Of a stretch of 26,281 bases of DNA, positions 1-13,600 are shown piece after piece; within the stretch, counting starts at the first letter, position 1; each line of letters opens with the position of its first letter. Location of the stretch: assembly GCA_015852425.1 (NCBI GenBank), contig JAAAIG010000558.1:1-26281 (forward strand). Direction: 5' to 3'. This DNA comes from Gryganskiella cystojenkinii. Taxonomy: Eukaryota > Mortierellomycota > Mortierellomycetes > Mortierellales > Mortierellaceae. The position numbers were made by a program, and so were the translations under genes. Under the pieces are notes generated by a model, which saw only the letters and a list, made by a program, of their open reading frames with translations, was not told where the DNA came from and made no database searches.

Positions 1-79
1 AAAAAAAAAAAAACGAGTGAGCTTCATGAATCGTGGAGGGAGGGTTAAAAAAAGGGTCAGTTTCTTTTCTCCATTTTAC

Positions 80-1211
80 CGGGTCCATGCAGACGAGGTA
101 AAACCTTTTGCCTGTGATCGCAGCCTGTGGGTTCTGGTCCCTCGTACAAGATGTCCCAACGGAACTCGATATCGGCGCCGTGAACGCCGTGAACTTGAAG
201 GCCCTGTAGGCGGTGATATTCTTCGTGTTGGTAAATAACCCATCCGCAACTGGGACACTCACGACCTGGGGCTGGGACGGATTCGAGGCCAGGTATCCGA
301 CAAAGTAAACGGTTCCCGAGCTAAAAGTCGTCGTCACCAGTTTGTCCATAAATTGTCCGGGCTAAGCCCGATGGAATAAAACGCACATCAGTGAAGGAAG
401 TAGCGATACGTTTGTGATCCTTGCAGAGTCAATGGCATCTTCAAGGTCCATTCTTCCACACTCCTCCTTCGTTCAACCTACTACGGTAATGTTGGCAGTG
501 CTCTCAAAGTTCCGCTGTCCATCGTCTTGGGCTAGCAGAAGAGAAGAATTTCCATTCTGCATCGACAAGACCAAGCGCGAGTTTCCCGGAGTGCCTGGAT
601 CGTCCATTGGGGTCGTCCCCGAACCGATTGTCGGGACAAAGAACAAGTGTGGGTACAACGCATACTCGTTCCATTTGTACAACGCGCTCACAGTAATATT
701 GATCCAGGTTGGGTCACTGGAACCCAGCAAAGTTTGGGTTGAAACCGGATTTCCTTGTGAGGAAGAGGAGGCCAGCGTGGGGTCATATCGAAAACCCCCA
801 GGAGATCCCTGGTTCGTGAACAAGGGAGGTTGTTCAATGTTCCTGCCCAGAACTGTGACCACCCCGGAATGAGACACTGCGCAGGTCGCTGAATACGGGT
901 TATCATCGACGCTCGTCACCTTGGATCGTTGGACCATCCCAACCAAGGACCATTATAGATCTGCAAACGAGCTGAGCGAGACCGTATATGACCGAAGGAC
1001 TACGATGAGTTGACCAACAGCCGGATCCGAGTAGTTGTAAGCATAAGCGACCCCGTAAAGGTTGTTCTTGTCCTCGTCTAGGGTCACGCACAAAAGCTTT
1101 ATCTTTCCTGAATGGGGGGGGTTCAAGATGCGCAAAGGTACGGGTGAGTTGTTCTCAGATAATCTCTTGGAAGAACAAAAAAAAAAAAAAAATCCATTTA
1201 TCTTTACCCAT
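80..1211 (-). pseudogene. Disrupted, partial gene for an exported membrane-anchored protein (paralogue of 21591-24183)
   Basis: No known family is recognised, but it aligns almost without gaps to the protein encoded at 21591-24183. Exons placed by homology and splice sites are 1208-1211 (ATG plus G, tentative), 485-1107 and 80-361. The next intron starts at 79 (GTAAAA) and runs off the window, so the transmembrane segment and tail are not visible. Intron phases match the intact copy: phase 1 before exon 2, phase 0 before exon 3 and after it. Shared landmarks are LYGVAYAYN (LYGLAYGYN in the copy), GGFRYDP, LLLAQDDGQRNF (LYLAQEDDRRIF) and FYLVCMDP (YYMVCANP). An in-frame TAA at 953-955 lies inside exon 2, where the copy has Thr, so the reading frame is interrupted although frame is kept on both sides. 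It could be a pseudogene, a polymorphic null allele or a base error. The start is uncertain and no convincing signal peptide was found. Confidence 0.65.
1177..1192 (+). repeat. A16 homopolymer in intron 1 of the left paralogue
   Basis: Sixteen consecutive A on the plus strand (T on the coding strand), inside the proposed intron 1108-1207. It is a likely site of length error and does not affect the proposed exons. Confidence 0.85.
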
Positions 1212-1679
1212 GCTTGAAATGAATGCAAGAAAAACAAGAGGTGAATGCAATGGACCAAATGAGAGATGAGGTTGCTAAAAGACAACGAGTCCAAGGCAAT
1301 AGTTTCACTGGTCCACTGGACCTTTCCATTGTGGGAAAATACGACTAAAACTCAGTTAGTGCACCCAAGGTAACAATGCACTACACATGGCGTTCAAGTC
1401 ATTTTCTTTTGGACCGTCAATATTATTATTGCGAACGTAATGTTTGATGAACCTGCCAAAACACGACGTGGTCAAATAGTCCAGGGCAAAATGAGCTATC
1501 CTTCCGCACAGCTGCTTTTAGAGGTTCCATTGGTGTGCTATCCTTGCGGTCGTAAAGTTCTTTTTTTCCTTTGTTTTAATTAAAATAGTTTTGGTTACAA
1601 ATTGCGCAAAATAAAAATAAAGCAAAATGACAATTGTTTTTCTTTTTGATCCCTCCTTCTTTCACTTCTTCATATTGGT
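1212..1679. other. Intergenic: 3' flank of the ALFY-type gene and 5' flank of the left paralogue
   Basis: This 468-base interval lies between two minus-strand genes in tandem. It should hold the 3' UTR of the ALFY-type gene (near 1560-1679, A/T-rich on both strands) and the promoter of the left-hand gene. A canonical AATAAA is not obvious on the minus strand just below the stop. A hydrophobic frame at about 1212-1262 runs into the left gene but has a TAG upstream and no ATG, so it was not extended as coding. Nothing else is recognised. Confidence 0.4.
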
Positions 1680-4600
1680 TCATCCCATCAACTCTTTCAG
1701 TTTTCCGCCCGAACACTTGAAACAGAACCGTGCCTGTTTCTCAGCAAAGCCCGAGATCGGAACAAATGTACAGGTGCCACAGAAGACGCCTCCACAGGTC
1801 CTACAGTTGAACCTGCGTTCCAACAACGGGAATCGACTCTGACAGTTCACACAGACCGTGTCTCGTCCAGGTTGCATCCAATGGGTACAGCCACTTCCGT
1901 CTGGCAAGACCCAGATAAAGACGCGTCCTAAGGAGTCGCCCGTGTACAAAGCTCGTCTTGTGCTAATATAATAAAGAGAGAGAGAGATAAGTAAAGAAGA
2001 GTGAGTAACTGTCAACTAAAATGTTTCGTAAAAACATGCTCTGGTAAAAATATACCACATCAGATTACTTACCTAGACACATAGAGCGAGACAATATTCG
2101 GGACGTTACCACTACCGCCATCCATCTTCAGACGATCCTCAAACGTGTACGACTGTCGAAGCCGTAACGCCCACTTGGCTACACGATGCTTCGAGTTCTG
2201 AGCCATGGTCGCCTGAGAAGATTGACGGGTTCGGGATCCAAACGCGCCATCTCCACTGCTGCCCGTCGCCAACAATGTCGTTCCCGTACCACTCGTCGTG
2301 CTCACGCTCGAGTCTGCCATATGACCAGGCTGGAATGAGACTGGAGATCCAACCTCAACAGGCGTGGACGGTTGTTCATCCTTGTTCTCCCTTACCTCTG
2401 CATCCTCCTCCGTGATCGTCGTGAACCCTGCCGGGAGGGATGCAGATGTTGATAGGGTCATGTTGTCAAGCGACAGCTGCAGCGAACTCATACTGCCATT
2501 GACCCCATTACCAACCTGAGACTGATGCGAATAACGTTGGTACTCGGCATCGATCACGGCCTTCTCCCAGACCTTAATCACTCCGCGTCGATGACTAGTA
2601 AACACAATCTCTCGTGGGACCCATTCACCTGTCCGACCCGCATAAAAGACACAATCCAGGATGGGATCACCTATCTGAGTCGTGTACTTTTGAAGGATCA
2701 AATCTCCATTGACCGTCCACAACCTCAAGACCGGGCCCGAACAGGTCGCGATATCGCCCGTGGCATCGTTGATTGCCACTACACGAACACCATCCTCGTG
2801 TTTTCCGAGTTGACGGACGTATTCGAGACGGTTCAGATCCCAGACGATACAGGACTTGTCTTCGGATCCAGAGACAATGATCGAATACGCGACCGAGATC
2901 GCGACCGTGTTCACAGTCTCACGATGACCTCGGAGACACTTCATCAACTTGAGTTCGTACGACCGAGACTGGACAATGCGCCATATGCATACCACGGTGT
3001 CCCTTGAGGTTGTCACAATCGTTCGATCGTCTGCCCATTTGACGCAAGTGATTGCCTCCAAGTGCAAGTTCTCAAAAATACCGAGAACCTAAAGGCGTCA
3101 GTAGAGTTGCAATTACGTTAGGAAATGCTTGGGTCAGGCGAGTAAAAAATGCGACAATACTATCAGATTCCTTTCTATACCTTGTTCGTCTCGGTCTGGT
3201 ACAAGCGGACAGAATTATCGGAAAAGCCCCATTCAACATACTTGCTGCAGGCATATGGCTCATAAGTTCGCTGACTATGTCCCACAAACGGCTTGTCGCC
3301 CTGGTAAATGATCTCGCCCACAGGCAAGCCGATATCTAAGATGGAAAAAAAATTGACATTCAGTAACAAACTTCGAATATTCACTAGACGCCAACAGCGC
3401 ATAGTCTGCTTTTTTACCTTTGACAGGGATAACAGACTGCGTCAGATATTCGGCATGATTCGCCAAATTATAATAATTAGGCGACAGTGGATCCTTGTTC
3501 GGTGGCAGGCGAGGTCCATGCGGCTTCTTGAATAGCTGTCGAGGCGTCTGTCCAAAGTTGTGGATGATTCCGATCGTAGCCGATTTCTGAATATGATCAT
3601 CAATCGTGTCCAGGTCAATGGCTCCCTCATACGACATGTGATGGAATACGTTCACAGCACGGACGGAATCAGGACCTTGTTGTTTGTAACCAAAGATCAA
3701 GTCGATCCATTCATGCAAATGGGCGCTCACATAATCACATTCCAGCGCCTCACGATGCTTCTCGATAAAAATCTTGGGGTCATCCTTGGCCCAGGGAGGG
3801 AGCGAGATATGGTCGATTTGCTCACCCGTCGTCTGGAGCGTTCCAAAGTTGAATCCGTTCGTGTTCATCAAGAATTCGGGCAGGTAGTAAAACTCGGGGA
3901 TAAGCTCACGAACATCCGACATGGTCTTTTGAGAGGCTGAGATCCAGGATTTGCCGATTGAGTGGAAGAGACGGTCTGCATGATCGAATTGTCCACCCTG
4001 GAGCTTCAGGTACTCCTGAGTAAAAGGCTCCAGACGGATGAGATACGAGCAGACAATCATGGCGGAAGAGTAGTGGGTACCATAGTGGAATGGTGGCGTT
4101 CGGTCATCTCCTCCATCCCAGGTATGATAACGATCGTTAAAGTCCTTCTCACGGTCAGGCGTTTGGGCACCCATGGGCCGGGACAGATCTCGGAAGGTCT
4201 TTGGATTGGTCAAATCCAATTCGGCACTGGTGTAATCTGCCAAGATCCAGGGGAAGACGGGATACTGCGTCAGGTCATTGTAGGTCCTTCCCGCCATCGT
4301 GTTCAGATGCATCAAATACTGGAAGTTGGAGATCTCATGTCTCTCCCACTTGGCACTGATATCCGCAATCGAAGGAGGTGCAAAGATATTGGCGAGCTTG
4401 GAGCCGAGGGAGGACTGTGTCTGACTGCCGTTGCTGTTGGGCTCAATCATTGCGGAACGATCACCCATCTGTAAGCTGTTAGTTGCCAAAGAACCAACGC
4501 GGCTGGCCAACTGGTTGTAGACCATGTCACGCTGCTGCAGGTTTAGGTTGATGAGGTAGTTTCGACCATCGACAAAGAATAGCTCCAAGGCAACGTTTCT

Positions 4601-7600
4601 CAACAGGTATCGACGACGATGGACCTCCTTAATATCCTCGAATCTCCATTTCCGGCATTGATGGCGGACCTCGGTCGAGTCGGCAGGAGGTTGAGTTGAG
4701 GGAACATTCGAGGCCAAGAGTTGGAGGTACTGATCACGCTCAGAGTCGGCAACCTCGCTAATATCGACGACCTCTCCATCCAGCTTCTGGAAGTAGTTAT
4801 CGATGAGGTACATATTGTGCTTGCAAAGCAGGAGCAGACCTTCGACAGCATCCAGACCGGTGACACGGCTCATGTTGTAGACCTCATAGACCACATCTCC
4901 AGCCTCCAGCAATCTCAGAATCTTGCGGTTCGCCGCCTCCTCAAACGCTGGCTCGGTATCGCGGTCTTGGTCCACATCAGCAGTCACAGGAATGTTGCCA
5001 TCCGCCTCGTTGGAACCATCATTTCCGTTCTCATGCTCTTGCTCGTGAGCGGTCTCTGTTTCAGATGCGTCATCCTCCGCAACATTTTCAGTAGCATTAT
5101 CGCCGATGCTATCCTTGTCGCTCTTTGAATCCTGGTTCTTGTCCATAGAGGCCACCGAAGCTACATCCGCTTCCTTAAGCTTGTCAATCTTGCTCTTCAA
5201 CGGTGCCTGGCCAGGCAGAGGGCTAGACTTGACGTTCTTGGGGATACTGAGGCTAGAGATCTTTGCATCCATAGATGAAGTAGAGCCACCCTGCTTGGGC
5301 AGATAAGGCTCCTCGGTCTTGCGTTCATCCACGCGTAGCTTTCGTCTCATTCTTGATCGCGCCTCAGTAAAGTCCAACCTCCATCTTGTCGGGGCTTTAC
5401 TGGCGGCTGCGGTTTTATCCTCCCAAATGGCTCCCTTACGACAGACATCGCGAACAAGGTTCTTCCACTCATTTTTGACAAAGCGGACATGGTCATCCAA
5501 ATCCTGGAGCGATTTCGCATACCGGACCTCCTCCATGTCTTGGATACTTCGGGTCCAGCCAAGAGTCTTGAGCTTGTATGTTTGCAGGATATTGCGCTCC
5601 AAGTGTTGACGACGGAAGAGTCGTTTGAGTTTCTGAGTGCGTCGGTTGTACTGTTGCCTCTGAGAATCCTCGCCAACACGAGTTTCAATAGCCATCATGG
5701 CATCCCACGACTTGCGAAACTCCGTAAAGATAGACTCCAGCTGAGCAGTGTGAGACTCACGCCATTTGACGAATTCGGGGTAGTTCTATAATTGTAGACA
5801 CATGTGTTAGTATGAACAGCCTTATTACCATAATAGCATGATAACATAATCAACATTTCACTTACTCCCTCCACCAGAGCACTGTATCCCTCGTCGGCAG
5901 AGTCCTCATCATCACTAGGGCTCGTCGGTTTGAGCTTAAGCAAGTTCGAGGCCTCAACTGGTCGCATCAGGAAGACCAGTTTGATCAGGATCATCATGGT
6001 TGCTCTGGTCTTTGCGTCCGCATCCGGCAAGAAAGAAAACAGGTGCAGGATCAAGCACTTCATGAACTCAACGTCACCAGGTGACGAGGACAAGAGGATC
6101 TTTTGGAAATAGATACACTTGTCCAAGAGTGCCTCAAGCTTCGAGGTCTGGATCTCGTGACCGATCTGGCATTGACCAAGAGTGAAGCAAACCAAGCGGT
6201 AAAGCAAAGAAGTCAACTGAGTTTTCACTGCATCTGGAGTGGAAGATGGAGGCGCCGTGGGACCTCCTGTCGAGGTCGAATCGTGAGAGATGATCTCAAG
6301 AACGTTGGCAATGAGATCAAACTGGATCAAATACGAGCCCACAAACCAGTTCTGGCAGGTCAGGTCCACGATCAGCTCACAGAACTGTACCACGTTCGCC
6401 ATCACTCGACTGTCCGCAAGAACTTCTGGTTGTGCCTGAATGTTCTGTTCCAAACCAATGATAACATGTCCAAGAAGGAAGCTCTGGAAGTAGATTTGGT
6501 GGTCTAAAAAAAGGAAGATATTGTGTCGAAGTTAGTAATAAAGTTCATCATGCAATGCACATCCGGCCGGAATTTGCATGATGATTAGTTTCAATGTTAC
6601 CTTTGTATGCTGGAGGGCAGGACTGGAGCAAAAGCTCGATCGCAGTCATGGACCGAGGTGCGCTGTCCAGTACAGAATCGATGCAAATGACCACAAAGAG
6701 CTTAAGAATCGACAGGGCAATGGGCTCCTGGACAATCTTGAGATCCACATCGCGAACGCGGCCAATGCTCACGCTTGAAGGTGTCCTCCTGAATGTGCCC
6801 TCTGAGAAGGTCTGAGAGACATTCAAAGATGACGACTGTGCTGCGGTAAGAGAAAAACTCGAAGAGGCGGACGCAGACGGAACTGTTGCTGCGCGAGCTG
6901 TGGCGGTACTCGTTGGGGATTCGGAGCGTGTGCTAGTCACTGGCGTTGATCCTGATTCTCCGGTAGAATCCGAGTCTTTAACTTCAGACGCAATGTACGA
7001 TGAGACAGATGAATGCTCAGAGTTGCGACCAGAAGTCGATTTTCTGACAGATTCCGAATCATCACCTACGATCGTCGACGTGGTATGCTCGCTCTGACGA
7101 GGAGCAGGTTCGGCCGCTATATAATCCAACTCCAACTCGACTGCCATGGCCTTAGTGCTGTGACAGATAAACGGGAACAAGATGCCAGCGAGCTCGTCAA
7201 TAAACTCGGGACGGACGAAAATCTCCTTGAAGATCCTTGAGCTGGTCTGCATCTCTGTAAAAAACTCGATCAACGTCTGATACGTCTCCACCACACGAGC
7301 AGTGCGATCCTGGTCAGATCCCGTTGCTTTGCCATTAACGCCGGAGGGAGTCACTGCAGCAGCGACTCCGTTTCTGAGAATCGTCATAAGTGTTGGGAGA
7401 ATATCGGGACAAGACACCCGACCAAGAGACTCCAGCGAATCGCCATAAAGCAGATGCAATGTTTCGTTATCCATTGGTGCTCGCAGAGGTACCTCACAGA
7501 CATCGACACCAAGCAAGATACTGATGACGACGTGGATCATGGGAACGACATTCCAGAACTGAGGGATGTACGATTGCAACACCAAGAACCCGTAAGAAGC

Positions 7601-10600
7601 TCGAAACTTGGCGACATAGGCTGGCCCTTGGGTGTATAGCAAACGCGCCAAAATGCGCATAGCCAAGACCGCTCCATATGGGTTGTTGGCATTCTCGATG
7701 AATAAGAGAGTCCACTTGTTCGTAATCGTGGTTGCGAATTTGTGGACATAGTCGACATTGCCTCGCTCGCACAAGATTTGCTCTAGCATCTCCATGATGG
7801 CGTTACCCATGACTGCATGCTTGAGCGTCGAAGGAACAGACGATTCCCGAGGATCAAATAAGATATCGACATTGAGTGATGCTTTTGCGCCTTCCAAATC
7901 CTCAGACTTCAAGTCGGATTGGGGTTGTGACGAAACAGACAGCGAGCGACTGCTGTTAGCTATTGAAGTTCAGCAATTGCGATGTCAGTGGCAATTTTTT
8001 TGAGTGCGCATTCCACTGGACCTAAAGTTATTATTATTCGGTCGCCTTACTTTGCTTCAAAGTCGAGACAAGGAAAGTGGCCAAGTTACGAACAGTCTCT
8101 GTGGAAAAATGATTAAACACGACAGTCTTCATGGCATCGACGTAATGTGGAAGTTGGACAACTGGGTAGTTGCCCGTCCTCAACGGTGCAAGCATTTTCT
8201 TCACCACGTCTAAAGGATATGAAGAAGTAATTGGAATATGAGTATAATCCCTCGGGCTATATAAAACGTTCTAGCAGACACCGTTGACTTACGCATCGTG
8301 CTCAATCGCTTGACGTTTAGGGACGACTTGTGACTATGCTGCAAAAAGATCTTAAACTGCTCCAGATGCAAGAGTTGAATCTCAATGTCCGTCTTGCGCC
8401 AAATGTCCAGATCCAACATAAGATGTCGGAATGCAAACGAGTTTGTAATGACAGAGTCACTATAAAAATATCAAGAGAGTCAAATCGCGTTAGTACCTAT
8501 CAAAAGTAAGATACGCCTTAGTATCGTTGCCCTAACGACCACATACTCGGGATATTCCAAGTCCATGCCAACAACGCTGAGAAGAGTATTCATCATCTCG
8601 ATGGAGAAGAGTGCCTTCTTTTGCTTGAGAATGTATCCCAGAATCTCATAACCAAAGATACGCTCCATATCTTCCGAGTTGCGCCAGCTGCATCGAATCA
8701 ATTGATCCAACAACAACACCGCCTTTTCCAAAGTCGCCGTATCCTATTCATCAGAAGTAGCAGAAGCAACAATAATCTCCGTTAAATTGGTTCAATGATT
8801 TTCGAATCAATGTGATGATTACAGTGACGGTATGTTTACCTTTGCGCTCTCGACAATTCTCAGGGCCACAACACATCCACCGACCTTCCAGATCGAATCG
8901 TCCAGTCCTCGAGGAGCAGCGACCAGCGGACTTCCTACAAGAATGCCGATAGCTGACAATGGGTTGATACCACGATGGATTCTAGGGATGGCAGAATTAA
9001 AGAGAATTCTGCAGAATTGGTCTCTTTGACTGATACCCGCGAGCGCCCCCACGGTCCTCGTATCCGCAGAATCCAGCAAATTTCCACCCGAGAAAGCAAA
9101 CACGAGCTTGTCCTCGGGGATACTGTTTCCAATTGTGCCTCGAATGGCGTTCATGAGCGCGATCTGCTCTTCGTGGTTACGGCTGTTGGGTGAAGATCTT
9201 CGACGAGCAGCCTCGAGATTGATGTTTAGCGCTGTCGAGGTCTCGTACGTCTGGAACTTTCCGAGCGAGTCCTGGAAGTTACCATGGTATCTTGGACTCA
9301 AGTTGTAGAGAACGTCCATGATCTGAACATCCAGCGGCTCATCAACAAGGTAGCAAGGGCCTAGGTTCCAAGACAAGGTAGATCCTTCCCGTTTTGCAGT
9401 CATTTTTGGCTTTTGATGGCGGCCGAGATATCCCTTGACTTCGCCACTAGGGGATGAGAGGTAGCCGCACTTGATCTTGTCGCCAAGGATTCCGTCGATA
9501 TAGACTGAAAGAGAGCCACCGGGGACCGTTAACTTGGGCTTTGAATGCACCAAAGCCAAATGATACCAACGTCCGATTTCAAAGGCAAAGTTGAAGGAGA
9601 CCGAGTGATGATGGGACACACTGACGACAAGCTTGTGCGTCTCTGGCTCGACTTGGATGCTCAAGAAACATCGCTGATCCTCATCCGAGATTTCCAGGAT
9701 CTGAATTGCCAACTCGTCATCAAAGGATTCGATACAAAGCCAAGCGAGGAATGTGTATCCGTTGGTTGGAGGGAAGTTATGAGAACCTAGAGAGCGCAGA
9801 TCCAAGCGGCTGTAGCCATCAAACTGGACAAAACTCGGCCATCTCGAGTGTGTAACACCGTGTAAGAGCATATCCAGCAAACCAGAGCATTCACCGAATG
9901 ATATCTCTTTGGTGGCGCTAAATTTCTCCATGAGATAACGGAAACCCACCGACGACATGCCCATTTCGATGAGCCGTTTTGACAGTCGAGACATGATATC
10001 GCGCATCGCGTTACCATCGTCCATGTCACCAGAGCCTCCGTTATCAATCACCGGTTGAGGGTTGTCAAAGAGAACCTTCAAAAGCTCGTCGAGAAGTCCA
10101 GTTTGACCCATGAGGACCTGGTTCCTCCTGTTGGCACAGGAGAGCGCAAAGAGGGACATCATGGCGCAGAACGCGAGGGATTGATCCTTGAGGTTCATGC
10201 AGATTTTCCAGATGCCGAGGACGACATGTGGGTTCTGAACACAGATCTTGGGGCTGTTGAGCCACTTGGCAACCATCTCGGGGGTCTGCTCTACCTCTTC
10301 ATGGTAGTCAAAGATATGGAGAACCGACTCGTTCTGGATCGCAAATGCAAATAGGATTCCGAGCATGCTTGGTGCATCTCCTGTTGGGCCAAAAACTCCT
10401 GTCAGCTGAAGTGCGTCTGCGAGCGATCCGAAGCCGATATGCTCCTCGAAATAGCTGCTGTTGCCAGGATGGTCCCGCATTGACTCGGAAAGAACAGAGA
10501 ATACTTTGGTGAACAGTTCCATCATATCGTCCTTCGTAGGGATTCGCTCATCCGTTTGAGGATCACGACGCTGTTTCCTCCTTGGCAGGTCAAGTTTGTC

Positions 10601-13600
10601 GAACTTGTCAATGACCGAGTATGCATCCTCGAGACGGATCAATAGAGACACGATCGAGACATAGCCACCACCTTCCCTGAAAACGTCTTTGAGCTCGGGG
10701 CATTCCAAAAATACCTCATTCAATGCGTTCAGGATCGCCATTTTCATCTTGAAGTCGTACCGATTCAAGGACTGGAGGATCTCGCAGAGCTGTGTCAGTT
10801 GGTAAGGCGCGGACAGCAGTTTGGGTCCCTGCGACGAGGAGGATGTGCTAGGAGGTGACCGGACAACAGATGACTCTTTGTCCTCCAAGAAGAACCGGTA
10901 ACTTTCAACGACAAGGACGATAATAATTCGAAGTATGCCATCACGAGTCTCATTGTAGTGGAGCAGCGAGAACAGGTCGCCTCGGAATCTGTTATAGGAG
11001 GAGAAAAGGATCAGAAAGATGAATTCAAATGATCACGATTTAATATAATTGCAAGTAAAAGTGCAGTAAACACCAACTTACGTAGATTGGAACAGTGCGA
11101 TGTTGTTCCTACTCCCCCGAAGCAACTCGACGAGGCAGCCCATGATGCTATTGAAGTGATGTACAACCTCAATACCGTACTTGCGCGGTTTTGATACACC
11201 AGGCGTGAATGCCTTGCCAAAGTCGATCACAGACAGTCGGTTGTTGAAACTGGGGCTACCAAACGTCTCGCGTAGAACGATCGAAAGCTCCTCTAGCATG
11301 TTGCAAAACATGTCGATAAGTCCGACTTCCCGCAGCACATCCTTGAATCCAGGTGATGTTTGAAGGAGACTCGCCACTGTGTCACAAACGAGGGCTGTTG
11401 TCCTGGGTGATGAAGTTCCTTGAAAATGAATAGACAAGATGACTAGGTCGCGGAACGGCACATAGTTCAAGTCTTTGAGGACGAATGTGAAGAGCTCCAT
11501 GACGGATGACTATCGAAAAAGAAGCCAGGTTTAGCATAAGCATTTTATAATTTGAATCTCAAAATACAAAGTCAGCAAAGATAAGAGATACCTGTAGATC
11601 GGGGTGATACGTGTCTAGTCGCTCGATCGCATACGATAGAATGTTCAGCCGTTCGAGAAGGAAGTAGTTCATGGGGTGATCTCTAATAATGGATAGCAGG
11701 GTCGCAAAAACAGTCAACGAGAACTGGTTTGGTGGCGCTTCTTGGTCCTTGTTTCCGGGTGGCAAAAGCGTCATCGCGGATATGTCGGGGTATAAAAGAG
11801 CAGTGACCAAGACTTGACACGCCTCCATGTTTCGAACCACAGCACCAGCTAAACTCGTCGTCAAAAAAGAAAAGGCGATTAGCTATATGTGCCATCAAGT
11901 CATGGCGCACATTGTATCATGAAGGTCAACGTACCATGCTCAGGACCAACGACGGGTAGCGTAAAGTCTGTTTGATAGAGGACATTAAAAGGTTATTTCA
12001 GGCTATCATCGACAACAAAAAAAGCTCTAATGCGTATAAACGAACTCTTACCATGGTGTTGATATGGGGTGCCTTCTTCGGGAGGTGCCAGGGCTTCCTT
12101 GTCAATAAAAACTAGCTCTTCGATCAAGGAAATGATGGTATACTAAATGCACACGAATGTATCTCTTAGCCACCGCAATAAACAAAAATCGTAAACAGTT
12201 TGACTTATAATTCAATTTCTCACCTTGAACGTGAGCATGTCTTCGTCAAAAGGTGGAGAGACGAGCAGCATGGCCAGAGTTTCGTAGATCTTATTTGCCT
12301 TGAAATCGTCCAGCAATACACTCGACATCAGGGACGATTTCTAAAGAGAAGAGGATGTTAGAGCCGGTTACGCAAGTACAGTCAGGTGAACATGGTTAGA
12401 AACAAGTTCAGTGCACAACATCGATCGTCTCTTGTGTTTACCTTGATCAACTTGACAATGATCCGCAATATGAGAATCCCTTCTTCCCGATGGACAGAGT
12501 CGATACTACCATCAACCAAGTATTCGCTCAGTGCGTCCGACAAGAGCTTTGCGCATTGCTTTGAGTGCAGATATGGCATGACATCGGTCTCTGTGGTCTC
12601 TACGACAAAATCGAGCACATCCATCACTCTTTTTATCAGATATCAAAAGAGAGTTAGTTCAAGCCCATTCTTCATACTGATATTGTACAAAGAGATTCTC
12701 AAAAAAGTAAGTAATACCTCGCCTTCCATATATACAGTTCGGCCGGATCGCCTCCGAGATTACTGCTTCGTTGAATGACTAGGGCCTCAAACATCTCATA
12801 GAAATCGTCGTTTTCGATAAGAACTGAAATGACGGGCTTTCTCCATAACAGTTTCTTCAGGGCGTTGGTCAAGGTCGAGACAACCAGAATCGATGCCACG
12901 CTTTGTGGCTGTGGATCCTCAAAATCTTGTGAAGGGAACTCGACAAAGTTGAGAAACACCTTTAACAGCCCTGCGTGTACCCCTTGCTGCGCCAAAATCG
13001 TCAATACGTTATCCTAAATGGCAGTACAAGACGCAATGGCAACTCGGCTGTTAGTGGGGATCTATTTGGGCCTTTAATCTTTCCATTGTACAGCCCTGTG
13101 GACGAACAAAAGGCTCTCTTTTGCTTAGGTCATGCGTACCGGCGCCTTCGAAAGAATGTCAATAGTCTTGAGAGCATTGAACGTCTCTGATCTCCGCAGA
13201 GCTTTCATGTATTCTATTTCATGCCAACGAAGTAAACTTGTCAGATCGAGAGAGAGAGGACGCAACCCTGGAGAACGAAAAGAAGAGAACTAAGGGGAGG
13301 GAGGCATACCTATGCTAGCCCGCTTTCGCGGGAGAGATTGTTTTTCTACTGACTGGATAGCTTCGATCACTTGAGCACTGGCCATTGCAGAAAAGGCTTT
13401 GATATCGTGGATGCTGTAATGATAGAAAAATGATTTGTGAATAAAAAATGTCTTGAAAGATTTGCGGCTGTTCCGAAGCGCAGATTACTATAACGGATCA
13501 TCCGGCTGTAGGGGAGAAAGAGGGAAGTGAAGATGTGTCGGTTCTTTTATGTGCACCGTGCTATGGTTTAATCAATGTCTTTCTACTCCTGTCTCCTGCA

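Noticed and set aside
2525..5791. Many open frames on the plus strand opposite the ALFY-type gene
   Set aside because: They are shadows of long coding exons; they contain no known domain, and the minus-strand frames match BEACH and WD40 domains.
6504..6600. Intron-encoded C/D snoRNA suggested by ATGATGA in intron 17
   Set aside because: The C-box-like string appears on both strands only because of the palindrome, and no CTGA D box follows on the coding strand.
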